A stretch of 64,000 nucleotides of DNA from Rutidosis leptorrhynchoides (GCF_046630445.1 NC_092335.1:632824001-632888000), one strand, 5' to 3'; positions 11,658 to 23,008 are shown, counted from the stretch's first letter. Notes: generated by a model not told the origin, from the letters alone. A program made the numbers and translations.

Positions 11658-11675
11658 CCTGGACTCCTGATACCA
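11658..11675 (-). promoter_or_regulatory. Primer-binding site (initiator Met tRNA type)
   Basis: In element sense the sequence is TGGTATCAGGAGTCCAGG, a near match to the usual TGGTATCAGAGC site. Five bases (TTAAG) separate it from the 5' LTR, and the gag ATG follows it with no gap. Confidence 0.8.
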
Positions 11676-11680
11676 CTTAA

Positions 11681-12062
11681 TGTAAAAATTGATCGTGGCC
11701 AAACAAACAGGAAGAATGCAACAGAGAATGGAAGAAGCCTGCAGCTGATTTTATTGCTATTCGATAATCATAAAATAAAAGTGCCGATACAACTGGCTCC
11801 AGGCCTTATTTAACAACCTAAAAAAAGAAGATAAGGATAAACATAAGAAATTTAAATTCAAATAAATTCTAGAATAATCTCTAGAACCCAGCTGAAGCAA
11901 TCTTGTTTTCTGCATTACTTCACGCCTCTATTAGGCCCAATGATCAGCCCAAACTTGGAGTCTCCAAAATATTCCAGCATCCCAGCACTCTTGTTTTTCT
12001 TTCGGTACACCTAAGCCCACCTATTTCTTCCATCTCCATCATCGATCAATGATTCTGCATCA
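11681..12062 (-). repeat. 5' LTR of the minus-strand CRM-like element
   Basis: This 382-bp partner of the LTR at 7017-7399 starts TGATGCAG and ends TTTTTACA in element sense. Its outer edge touches the right ATGGA duplication at 12,063-12,067. Confidence 0.85.
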
Positions 12063-12332
12063 ATGGACGTGTGGGTATTTGATTTGGAAGAATCGGAATC
12101 GGAAAGTTTTCTCAAATTCGTGTTGGAATGGACCGGGCGGCTTAATGGAAATCCAACTAGTCTCGTTGGATATCTTCGCGTTTCAAGCATAAAAAGATCG
12201 AATGCCTACAATGGTTATCCGATTCAATTCAATATTGTATAGATTAGTTTAGTTAGTTGTTCTATGTATTCGCTTTTGTTGCTCTCTTTGCAATATGTTT
12301 TCGAGTTTTCCATAGTGCCGAATTAATTGTAA
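12063..12332 (+). pseudogene. LINE ORF2 C-terminus and 3' UTR start (continuation)
   Basis: Read in the frame that continues FGKQW from 6017, the sequence gives TCGYLIWKNRNRKVF and then NEIQ-like sequence, and stops at TAA near 12,190. IWKNRN is a typical plant LINE C-terminal motif. About 140 bp of 3' UTR follow before the Tat element begins. The rest of the UTR and the poly(A) are at 19,143-19,190. Confidence 0.75.
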
Positions 12333-12885
12333 TCAATTGAGTTTAACTCTCCAGTAACCCCTTGCGAGATGATGATCTCAACACGGGTGGTTAAACGTGG
12401 ACCCACCATCGGCGGGTAGACCGGACACGATGGCTCGCGCTAGGTGATAGGGTTTTTGTTCATGGAACGTTACCATGTATAGTGTAATGCTATGAGTCCG
12501 GTAGCGCGGGTATATTCGCGCTATGTGCTGCTGTTCTTAGAATGTATGTGTGTGTAAAAGTGAAATTCCAAGGTGCTTTATTCTGTGGACGAAGTCTTGT
12601 ATTTATAGGATGACCTTCCTTGTCTTCTATCGCCACGTAATGAGGTTAAAAAAATCGTGGCCTGCAAATAGTACGTGCAAATAGTAAAAAGTGTTCTTGT
12701 CGGCTCTGATTCTTGTCTGCGAGGTGTCCTCTGCCACCTACAGCATCCCCGACATGTGACCGCTGCCGATGCGCGCTAATGGGACTAACGCGATGGTTGT
12801 AAATATAGCGCTCCATACCTTGGCGCGCCCTTGTAATTCCTTGTGGCGGTGGTGTGTGATGCGCTACACGAGCTGATCGGTATCA
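12333..12885 (-). repeat. 3' LTR of the Tat-type element (truncated)
   Basis: This is homologous to 18,671-19,142. Both share TCAATTGAGTTTAACTCTCC, CCCTTGCGAGATGATGATCTC and GGCTCGCGCTAGGTGATAGG. In element sense it starts TGATACCGATC, next to a purine-rich tract CTGGGGGACTTAA (12,886-12,897). About 67 bp at the far end, present in the right LTR (18,603-18,670), are missing here. The two LTRs differ by several indels, so this insertion is older than the inner elements further right. Confidence 0.75.
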
Positions 12886-12897
12886 TTAAGTCCCCCA

Positions 12898-13007
12898 GTT
12901 CAATGGTATGCGCTGGTACAGCGCATGGCGTTGAACTCAACTCGTAACTATCGTTCAATGGTATGCGCAGGTACGGCGCATGGCGTTGAACTCAACTCGT
13001 ATCCGTC
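12898..13007. repeat. Two tandem 55-bp hairpin units
   Basis: Each unit contains GTTCAA...TTGAAC outer arms and an inner palindrome. In the first unit the inner arms are ATGCGCTG/CAGCGCAT around a 3-base loop; the second unit is slightly degraded (ATGCGC/GCGCAT). The units start at 12,898 and 12,953. They sit between the LTR polypurine tract and the antisense promoter at 13,173. Confidence 0.7.
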
Positions 13008-13172
13008 ATTCAGCTTTTCTTTACTTGCGCGCCTCCTCCTTCTTCTATATTTATAATTTAAAAAATATTGTCCTGCATAAATGCAGGAAAACCAAAGCGA
13101 CGTTTTGTCAGTTGTCATCCCGCCGATTTCGCCGCCTTTGTTTCCCTTTACTCTTCCCTTTCCATCTTTCAA

Positions 13173-13262
13173 CACGTGGCTCAATCTCCGCCCTTGATAT
13201 TTTAACCGCCCATTTTCAACTTCCCCTAGGGCCTCTTCCATGTTTTTACTCTCCTATAAATA
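13173..13262 (+). promoter_or_regulatory. Candidate promoter of the antisense extra ORF (G-box and TATA box)
   Basis: A G-box CACGTG is at 13,173-13,178 and a TATA box, CTATAAATAC, is near 13,253. The ATG of the extra ORF is at 13,418, leaving a plausible 5' UTR of roughly 130 bases. This promoter faces opposite to the gag and protease of the element. It is a motif-based prediction. Confidence 0.5.
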
Positions 13263-13417
13263 CTTATAATCATCTTTCTCGGTTTTTTACTTCATCTGTG
13301 CTCTTCACTCTTATGCAAATCTTATCAGCTTACTACTTCGACCTCGTCTTTTAGCTTTTTCAGGTTAGCGCCCACTTAGTCTTTCTTCTTACGATTCTTT
13401 GATTTATTTGTTAATAG

Positions 13418-15136
13418 ATGGCGTCTTCTTCCTCTACTTCTGAGCCTCCGAATTGTGAGGTTATTAAGTCTCCTATGACGCGTCGCAAAGTCGCGCTGCT
13501 AGTGGAGTGGTATCCACCTTTGGCTAATTTGAATCCTGTAGCGCCCCTAGCTGACCAGCGGCGCTAGTGATGTGATCGATGGTAAAGTTACCGTGTACAG
13601 GGAGCGCTATCCTCCTACTTCTTTCTTCATGGAGGTTCTTAGTCATTTCAATATAGGCATCGGAGAGCTGTATCCTTATTAACGCATGTCGCGTTGTTCT
13701 CTTCGAGATGATTTGCCGGCATTACCGATTTCCTCCTTCGCTAAACTTGTTTAAGAACGTATTTTCGTGTCGTAAGAATCAACACAGCTGGTATTCTTTC
13801 AACGATAGGATTAAGTTTGTAGTGCGCACGAAGTGGAAGAACTCATTCTTCTTTATCGACGATTCATTTATCCCGCTTGCATATAGAAATATATGCGCGT
13901 GGCACACCGGCGCTGTCAACGCGGAGTTAAACATTAGGCCTTCCCTTTCTCTAGATGAGCAACACAACACAGACTTGTTCATTTTTACAACACGGGTTGC
14001 TAATATGTCCCTATCCGCCTGCCCTGCGCCGATGATAATGGTAGGCGGCAGACGGGCGTTATTTTTGTTATTTTTGTACTAGTTGTTTCTTCATCACTTG
14101 TGTCTAACTTAGCATGTTTATTTGCAGAGATGCGTCGCGTCTTGCTTCGCGTGACATCGAGGGCGTTCATACTGAGACGCCCGAAGTGGAGAATCAAGGC
14201 GACCAGGATATGGATATTAATAGGTAGATGTCATCAGACAGACGTCGAAGGGGGCAAGGCTAGTGAGCCCCCAGCTAAGGGTGGGAGTAAGCGCAAGCGC
14301 GCTAAGAAAGGCAAAGGTAATTTTTCTTTTCTTAAGTGTTGGGACATTGCGCTGCCTTTTTTGTTACTAACCAGTTGCCTTCTTATTTGTAGAAGCTCTC
14401 CTGCAGTTTTATGGCATGAATGATCAGTTGTCTATTCCGGAGGCCACGGAGGCCTGTAAATTCAACTAACTACTTGGAAGACATCAAGCTTCCCAACTAC
14501 GAGGTGCTTTGACGTTCAACTGGCCACGTTGAACTTGATGCGTGCTAAAAGTTACCTTAAAGAGGCGAAGGCACGCACGGCGCAGGCTCTTCTTCGCCGG
14601 GCGCGCTGACTGCTGAGCAGCTGCATGACCGCATCGTGCATCTGACTTCTGATCTCGAGCATTCAGAAAAGGCTCGTAACGAGGTGATCAGCACCTCGTC
14701 GGTTCTAGTTGAGGAGAAGGCGTCCTTGGCTTCTCAGGTTGAGGAGTTGGCTAAAAAGGTTAAGTCCCTCGAATCTGAAAAGAGCGCTTAGGAAAGAGAG
14801 CGCGAAAACTTGACTGATCGCTTAACTTCTTGTCAGATTGATCGTGACACGGCCAAGTGTCAGTTTCAGACTTTGAAGAAGGGTCTCCCCGCGCTTGTTG
14901 GTCGTGCCGTCGACTCAAAATACGTGAGCGATCTTTTTGTTGACGCCGTTCTTGCTTTCAAGGCGGAGGATAGGCTTATTTTTTGGAGAAAGATTCAGCC
15001 TCACGTCCAATCTGCTTCACGTCCAATCTTCAATCTTCTGAGGCCTTGGATTGGAGCCGACGCTGACGAACATCAAGGGTCCCTTCGCTTGTGGCCTTAT
15101 CCGAAGACCCCACTGCTGATGCTGATCGTTTGTTAA
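13418..15136 (+). pseudogene. Antisense extra ORF with PF04195-like domain (Tat aORF), decayed
   Basis: Exon 1 starts MASSSSTSEPPN, followed by a segment with ERYPPTSFFMEVLSHFNIGIGEL and FPPSLNLFKNVFSCRKNQHSWYSF and then KNSFFFIDDSFIPLAY. This is the layout of the plant 'putative gypsy-type transposon' domain (PF04195 as I remember it). Two introns are visible: one ends TTTATTTGCAG near 14,127, and one runs from GTAATTTTTC (about 14,315) to TTATTTGTAG (about 14,392). The C-terminal part is a charged coiled coil ending VSDLFVDAVLAFKAEDRL and stops at 15,136. Stops near 13,568 and 13,681 and frame changes break it. Extra ORFs of this kind, often antisense, are known in Tat elements. The molecular role is unknown. 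Confidence 0.6.
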
Positions 15137-15938
15137 AAGACCCATTGTAATTTTGTAATTTCCTTCAAGAATGTAATCACTCTTTTGATAATAATGAGAA
15201 CTCATCTTGTTTACTTGTCTACATTGTATGCGGTTTGCATGTTATGGCGCGTTCACATTTTATAAGTGCGTGTTAGCAATTTATACTTTAAGCATATTGC
15301 GGCAACAAGTTGTGTATGCGCAGGTTGTGTATGCGCTTTGTCCTTTCCTAGTTGCATTTTTCTAAGTTATAATTGTTAAATCAGTGCGGCCAAGTATATG
15401 GGTTGTGTTCGCAATTCTTATATGATCATGCGCGTAAGATCGTTCGTTAAAATGTTTGGCTAAGTATTCACTTAACCTATCACATATATTGTTGTGCACA
15501 CAATATATGCTTAAGTTAAGCAGTGTGTGCGCATCGGGAGTCTTCTAAGTGCGTCAACACTTAGTATTGAGGTCAGGCGCGACCAACGCCGTCGTTTATA
15601 GTCATGACTTGCAGATCTCAAGTTCTGCGCAATGACGCAATCACGCTTAACCGTCCGGTTATAATAAACTAGCTTGTCGCCAAAAAAGCTTCTGCCGCAC
15701 GGGTGCCGGAGAAAGCGACCCTTCAAAGGCAGGAGTGCGTTTGCGTAAGAGATTGTGCGCACCATTTTCAAGTTACAGAGCTACTTTACATATAATGGTA
15801 CAAAGATTATCGCAGACGATAACTTGGAGACAATTAATTAAACATGCATAGATAGTGCGCGTAACGCGCTTTAGGATTGTCATTACAAACTTTCAAACAT
15901 GCGCTTAAACAAGACGCGCTTACAAATTTCCAAATTCC
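15137..15938. other. Internal Tat sequence with no recognised gene
   Basis: This GC-richer stretch has repeated GTGCGC/ATGCGC motifs, such as 15,310-15,340 and 15,525-15,560. I see no coding homology. The RT, RNaseH and integrase expected in a complete element are absent between here and the protease. Confidence 0.45.
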
Positions 15939-16140
15939 TCAATACCAATAATAACTATATCCACCATGATCGTAATTGAAGCCACATGCTCTCTCCCTGA
16001 ACTTCTCATCCTTGTAATCTTCAAACTCGTAGTCCACGCCGGCAATCTCGTCTCCCTCGTCAATTCCAGCTCCAGAAGAGCCGGCCCCATCTTTCGTCGC
16101 CTTTGCCTCGGCTTGATAACTTCGGATCTGCGGATACCAA
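15939..16140 (-). other. Possible terminal exon with acidic, aromatic C-terminus
   Basis: On the minus strand, after an acceptor-like TATCCGCAG, a frame reads SYQAEAKATKDGAG and continues with acidic sequence (DEGDEIAGVDYEFEDYKDE). It ends GGYSYYWY and then TGA (15,939-15,941). The composition is protein-like (E/D/Y/G-rich), unlike the flanks. I do not recognise the family. It could be a remnant of the polyprotein, a second extra ORF, or a captured host exon. Confidence 0.3.
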
Positions 16141-16328
16141 TCAAATAGTGTTACAAATCAACGAAAGCAGGCGGACTCTAATATGCGTCTTATGTTTCGG
16201 ATTATGTAAGATTGTGCTCGTTTTAATGCGGTAAGCGCGCTGGTTGCGCGTTTATTGCATTCTATCCAGCGAAGTATAGCTTACTTTGCTATTAGCGACT
16301 GCATGCAGACTACGTGCGACCTTAGTTT

Positions 16329-16770
16329 TCAAAATGATTTATTAAACATGTTAGTGTGTACTTGTCGAAGTCGAAAGTCCTCCGCGGTAACTTTGGATTT
16401 GAGTGTGGCTTCTCCTAGCGGGGTAGGTAGCGTTATGATCCCTCGGTAGAGACGGTAGAGACAGGTGCTGATGGCGAAATGTGATAGCGCCGGTTGCCCA
16501 AGGATAGCATCGTATTCCGACTCGGCACGTATCACTCTGAAGTCGACCACCATCGTGTGCGCCCTGTTCTTGCGTTCATCATCTCGCAAGGTTAACGCCG
16601 CCCCAAGTATCCCCTTCGACCATGCGGGGTCCCCACTTATCCCCCTGAACTGCTGTTTTACCTTCCTCAAATTGCGCTTCACAGTGTGGTTTAGGTTCTC
16701 GAAACAATGAAAGAACAAAACATTGACATAGCTGCCAGTATCGATAAGAATTTTGTCAATGTGCTGAGTG
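16329..16770 (-). pseudogene. Tat-type retropepsin (protease) fragment
   Basis: The active site reads ILIDTGSYVNVLFF near 16,705-16,760 (catalytic DTGS). It is followed by a body ending MVVDFRVIRAESEYDAILGQPAL, the normal hydrophobic ILG motif of the second half of the enzyme. The frame closes near 16,329. No RT follows on the downstream side, so cleavage of a complete polyprotein is not possible from this copy. Confidence 0.7.
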
Positions 16771-16960
16771 CATTATTCAGGCATATAACCTTCGACCACT
16801 AGAGGGGCGAGGGGCGCATTTTCTTTCGAAAATGGGCTCGCGCGGGAGGTGCGCCTTCAGGTTCTCATACGGCAGCAAGTGGTTCTTTCCCGACCTCCTC
16901 CTTCTCCCACGAAAAGACGTAATTTACCTTATCCTTCTCAACTCCTTCGCTCTCGTTCTT

Positions 16961-18499
16961 CTACCCTCCTGACTCGTCTTTACCCGGCTTCAAGTGTTTC
17001 ACCTCTCCGCGTTTGAGGCACGCAACCACCTTATCAACCATCGCTTTGCAGCGATTGGTTTCGTGCCCGAAGTCATCATGAAAGTCGCAGAACTTCGACT
17101 TATCACGTCGCGCATACTCAGACATGCGCGCGGGCTTCTCAAACGTCTTGGAGATTGGCTCAGTCACGTAAATCTCTTTCAGACTCTTGGTGAGGCTCCT
17201 CGTGATCAAAGCGTGCTTGTTCTCCGTGGTGTCATTGTCCCTGTTTCGATGATGTTGCTGGTTGTTGTTGTTCCCTTGGTGATTTCGTTGGTGCTTCCTA
17301 TCATTGTGGTGATTGTTGCCGTGGTGGCGGTAGGGGCTAGAGTCGTGTTGGCATCTCCCGAAACCACCTGACTGGCGTCCACCCCTAGGCGAATCGCCGT
17401 CGCGCCGACCATTGCGTGAATTCCTGTAACTCGAGTATCTTGTGGTGTCTTCTTCAGCGCGCATGTGTTCGTGTACTTCCCTTATCGCTTCTCCCAATGT
17501 CTCTAAGGGGCGCTTCCTCAACCTTTCCTCAACCTTTGCCACAACGTTAGGTGGCGCTCCCGACAGATCCCGTGTATGAAACGAGATACCTTTAGTGACT
17601 CTGCGCAGTTGGGAATTCTAGCTACCTCTTGACAATACGTGTCAATGAACTCTCCCAAGGACTCCCCTCTCTTATGCTTGATGTCATGACATTCAACATG
17701 TGTCCTTCGAGTCGCGCGCATGTTATGGAAGTTAAGCAGGAAACGCGTCCGGAGATCATCAATCATAGTAGCTTATAACTCGCGCTGGCAGGTTGTTTAA
17801 CCATTGTCGAGCCACGCCCTCAAGTAGCGGCGGGAACTCCATGCACTTTGTCTCGTCAGCCCAGCGCTTGTTTCGCGCTATACCTTCATACTTTTGCCTG
17901 GGTCTGAGAATCCATCATAGTACCCCAGGGTTAATGGTATTACGGGCAGCGGTGTGGAAACATTGCTTAGCATGTGCGCCGAGAACTTTTCTCCAGTAGG
18001 CGCTGTTTCTTTAACGGGCACTCCCTTCATCCCTGCGTAAAGGTTTTTAATCATGAGCTCGGCCTTTCCCGGTTGCTCAAACTCATGCACCATATCGTGT
18101 GGCGCAGCATTCATCAAAGCATGGATCAAATTGGCTTGGCTCTGGGCGCGTTGTTCGCGTGTATTCTGTGGATGCCCCCCTTCCTGCAGATGAAGCCCCC
18201 TGCGCGAAAGTCGTAGCGCTACACCCGGGTGTGGTTGGGGAGGCATCCCTCCGAGGTGACGGTGAAGGTCGCGCGCTGCTAGTATGGCTAAGGCTATTGC
18301 GCGCAGATTCAGTAGCTGGGTAGATGGGCACAAATCCCGTGCCCGTGGTGTTCGAGGCCCACGGTATCGGCCTAATTGCTTCTGGAGTTTTGAAGGACGA
18401 CGCGGGGGGGAGGCATTTGTGCGCGACGGCTGGCTTAGGTCGTGTTGGTGATGTAGCTCGCGCTTGCGCGGGCTTTGGTACTTCCTGCTTGCTGGCCAT
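16961..18499 (-). pseudogene. gag: Tat-type gag, frameshifted
   Basis: The N-terminus starts MASKQEVPKP (ATG at 18,499). A frameshift is needed to reach NLYAGMKGVPVKETAPTGEKF and LTLGYYDGFSDP (about 17,880-18,040). The gag core follows at 17,518-17,766 (LRTRFLLNFHNMRATRR, ESLGEFIDTYCQEVARI). Last comes an Arg/His/Asn-rich region and a zinc-binding segment, KFCDFHDDFGHETNRCKAM, at about 17,010-17,100. That CxFHxDxGHxTxxC wording is characteristic of Tat/Retand gag. Several frame changes make it non-functional. Confidence 0.75.
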
Positions 18500-18584
18500 C
18501 TCAATACCTTTCACTGTATATCAAAGGGAAATAAGCGTGGACATACAGAAAAAAGATCAAATCAAAATCTTTTAACTTGATTGT

Positions 18585-18602
18585 CCCACGGATGGCGCCA
18601 AA
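18585..18602 (-). promoter_or_regulatory. Primer-binding site of the Tat-type element
   Basis: In element sense, TTGGCGCCATCCGTGGGA lies just downstream of the 5' LTR. The TGGCGCC core is the usual start of primer-binding sites in Tat and Athila elements and pairs with a tRNA 3' end. Confidence 0.75.
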
Positions 18603-19142
18603 TGATCAAGCATAGAATAATCGGGTCGGGTTCAGTCCATGCTTCATCATTAAAGGGGGGATTTAAGGGTCAATTGAGTTTAACTCTCCGGTCCGGAGTA
18701 CCGTGAATAACCCCTTGCGAGATGATGATCTCAACAAGGGTGGTTAAACGTGGACCCATCATCGGCGGGTAGACCGGACATCGATGGCTCGCGCTAGGTG
18801 ATAGGGTTTTTGTTCATGGAACATTACAAGAATGTCTGGTGTAATGCTATGAGTCCGGTGTATGTGTGTGTAAAAGTGAAATTCCAAGGTGCTTTGTTCT
18901 GTGGACGAAGTCTTGTATTTATAGGATGACCTTCCTTGTCTTCTCGCGCCACGTAATGAGGTTAAAAAGATCGTGGCCTGCAAATAGTACGTCGACAAAA
19001 GTAAAAAGTGGCCGCTGCCGATGCGCGCTGATGGGACTAGCGCGATGTTTGTAAATATAGCGCTCCATACCTTGGCGCACCCTTGTAATTCCTTGTGGCG
19101 GTGCGCTGATGCGCTACACGAGCTGATCGGGTATGCGTATCA
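18603..19142 (-). repeat. 5' LTR of the Tat-type element
   Basis: This 540-bp LTR reads TGATCAAG...GCGTATCA on the plus strand. It ends next to the primer-binding site on the left and next to LINE 3' UTR on the right. It is homologous to 12,333-12,885, with indels. I cannot confirm a target duplication because the left LTR is truncated. Confidence 0.7.
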
Positions 19143-19190
19143 TTATACCTCTTTCTCGTGTTAATAATATGTTGCGGAAAAAAAAAAAAA
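19143..19190 (+). mobile_element. LINE 3' end with poly(A)
   Basis: A short 3' UTR-like stretch (CTCTTTCTCGTGTTAATAAT) ends in a run of A at 19,178-19,190 and is followed at once by RHD3 intron sequence. The bases ACAGATAAA after the tail resemble ACAGACTAAA before the LINE start near 4,640, a possible imperfect target duplication. Confidence 0.55.
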
Positions 19191-19565
19191 CGACAGATAA
19201 ATTTGTAAACATATGCAATATATATCCATACCCTGAAAAACAAAGCGAGCATTGAAGTAAGTTTTTTTTTTTTTTTCCCAAAATCTGGCACTAATTGAGA
19301 CTTCACAGCATCCTCTAAAATCACACCACTCCTGCAAAAAAAACCTATATATTAATTTCTAATAACCCAAATAAATGCAATCTTGTTTGTAACAGACATA
19401 AAAATCAATTAACCTTGTTTGTAACAAAAGCGGTAAATTTCTCTATAGCAATTTCTTCACAACGAACAAACAGTGGCCACCATCATTACAAAAAGTATTT
19501 AATGAGATTGTATGCTGAAATGAAGGTATATGGTATACAGCCCTTCAATCTATTATGAGTTTTGC

Positions 19566-19900
19566 AGAGAGGTGGTAAAATGGGCGGATGAGTTGGTTAT
19601 CGGGTCAAAGTAACTTCTAAGTTTGGGAAAAACGAACTGGGTAGGGGGACGAATGGTGAACACTTTCTATTCAACTTTTTGAGATATATGAAAACTTAAT
19701 GTGTTACATATGATTGCGCAAACAATGTTACAAAAAAAACTCTAAACTTTGTTTAATATAGCAATTTAGGAGGTTTAACGCAGATTATTTTTCACCCATA
19801 TGACCTCACTTACCTTAGCTCATTTGACCCATTATAGCTATTACAGGACCCAAATCGTCGGCTTATTTGTTTGCAAATGGGTTGAAATTGCCACCACTTA
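19566..19900. mobile_element. MITE of the AGGTGGYAA family
   Basis: The left end reads AGAGGTGGTAAAATGGGCGG and the right end AAATTGCCACCACTT, imperfect inverted repeats. It is non-coding and lies in an RHD3 intron. It shares ends and internal GGGTCAAA/TGACCC phrases with the element at 4,319-4,636. Confidence 0.5.
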
Positions 19901-21521
19901 TAATATTGAATGAATATCTATCTAGATCTTGATTCGTGAATTATCTTAAACCTCTCACATTAAAAATTAATCTACCTACAAGCATAGGCATAAAATATGA
20001 TATTCTAAGTACCATGTTTAACTGCGACTTTTTTCCTATTTTGAATTGCTCTTCCTTCTCTTCCTAACTAGAAAGAGCAACAACTTCAATCTGCTCAATT
20101 CATTAGTAAGTTAATTAGTAGTTAATAGTAATTATAATAGACACGATAACTTGATTACAAGAAATAGATAATAATTAGTAGACAACAAAAGTCAAAAAAC
20201 AATATGTTCTCCGTCTTACATTGAAAAAGGTACTCAATGGTGTTTCTTTTGTGGGCTTCTGGCTTGGGAAGAGAATCCCATATCTATGACCAACAATGAA
20301 TTTCATAATTCAAAACGTTGGTTTATAGGTAAAAATTATGGTACAAATAGAAATAAGTTTAATAAATTTACCTTTTGAATATCTTCTCTCAAGACGGGCT
20401 CTAAATTTTCCAGGGCGTCTTGAAGAAAACAAAATACAAATCTTGTCAGCATATGAAACACACATCCCAATACCTGTTTATAAGTATATATGGGTTGACA
20501 TTTCCACCTCTAAGTTATACAACGGTCTACAACCCAATCGACCCGTTATAGTGACAACTATACGGGTCGACATTCAAAACTATGTAGATAAATAGACCAC
20601 TTACCCTTGTTTTATCACGTATAACAAAAATCAACTTTGTTTTGCGTGGACTAAATAATCTCATCATAACCTGAAATGGAAAAGAAACAACATGTTATCT
20701 TTAACAAAAATTTACAAGCAAATATGAGAACAAAGCAAAGCTCTATATGGTACATACCTGGAATACGGTTTTCAATAAAGGCTTATATGCAGCATCCTGG
20801 CACCCCACCTAAACAACACATATTTTCATCACTCAAAAATTATGAAAACAAAATTTACAAAATCCACATAAAAACTGTATATATGGGATGTCATTACACA
20901 TACATGTTTATGAGCGCGAAAAGTGCACTTTGTTTTTCAAAAGCACTATCATCCTGAAACATTTAACAATTTTCTAAGCTTCCCCATCTATTTCCATTAC
21001 CATGTTTTTTTATCTGAATGCTTGACGAATGTTATATCAAAAGAATGTTATATACTGTAAATTAATTTACATCAGATTATATTCTTAAATTAATAAGTAT
21101 TATTAATTATTATACTACTTATCATAAACCATAACTAACATAAAGCAATGTTAACCAAACCAAAAACCCTGCATTCCATGTACCAAAATGAATTAAGTTG
21201 AAGTAGAAAACACTCTAGATATAATAATAGGAAGTAACTCACAAATCAGAATGCATGATGCATGCAAATCAGAGGATAATTAATATTAAAAATAATACTA
21301 ATAATAAATAAATAAATTTGAAAAATGACAAATTAGAATGCAACCTCTCCTCGTTCTCTTCCATCGGTACCCTCAAGATCCATCCATTACGATAGTGCAA
21401 GGCTCAATACCAGCACATCTAGCCATCCATATACCTTTCGTGGTCTATGGCCTCAAAAAAAAAAAAAAAAACACACACACACAAATTGATCACTTTGCTA
21501 AAATGAGGTCAGCAAAATAAA

Positions 21522-22133
<612 letters not shown>

Positions 22134-22610
22134 GAGTAGTTGCCTTCCTTTGAATGCATCCATTTCTTTAAAATTCGTTTGAAATAGATGATTTAAAAAG
22201 TGTGCTCTTTCCAGTCCCAAACACATAAGCATCAAAGATGTCATTTTAATTTTGCATTAACAACAACATGATATTCATAACTCAAAACAAGAATCTATAC
22301 CGCTACTTTGCGGGCCCATGCGTAAGAAAGACCACATTCACCGAGTTTTACTTCCTTTATGAATTTGTCAAGTCCTGATATATTAAAAGTCCCATCTCCA
22401 TCTATAAGGTGGGTTGAACAACAATTGGCAGCTTCGCCTGTAACACACAAATATCCAACTATGAAATGATCATTAATAGAATGAAATGATAATATACTTA
22501 ATCTAGTTTATTTTGCTATTGATCATTTTATACTAAAATGTCCAATGAACCATTCTATATGTATCATATAAACAAACAGGTTCATTCATAATTTCATACC
22601 AAGCAACATT

Positions 22611-22790
22611 TGGCCCAACAATATCAGTAACTCCCTAAAATCCTGATGGTCATGTGTTCAAGTCTCTTTGTAGACATTAGCATCATACGGAGTAGTTTAT
22701 TATTAGTTTGACGGTCTGGGTTGCACTTTTAATGCCTCATCACAAGCCTTACTTTACCAGTTTCCATATGTTTCAATAGCTTTACTGATC
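22611..22790. other. Possible SINE remnant in an RHD3 intron
   Basis: The phrase TGGTCATGTGTTCAAGTCTC resembles a pol III B box (GTTCAAGTC fits GWTCRANNC) as found in tRNA-derived SINEs. I do not see a convincing A box at the right spacing, so this is only a suggestion. Confidence 0.25.
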
Positions 22791-22924
22791 CAGCACCTCT
22801 TTCTTTCCACTGATTTCCTTCTTTATCAAATCGATATAATTTCGATTTTCTATCAACAATTCAAAATTCAAATTAAAGTTAGGGTTACTAACTTACTTTT
22901 AAGCAATAACACATCAATCAACCA

Positions 22925-22929
<5 letters not shown>

Positions 22930-23008
<79 letters not shown>
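22930..23008. repeat. (AT)n microsatellite
   Basis: An uninterrupted AT dinucleotide run of roughly 80 bp lies in the first intron of the RHD3-like pseudogene. A shorter hexamer run (TTAATG, about five units) lies at 23,272-23,300, upstream of its start. Confidence 0.95.

Noticed and set aside
12328..19147. Target-site duplication for the Tat-type element
   Set aside because: The left LTR is truncated, so TTATA on the right has no verifiable partner.
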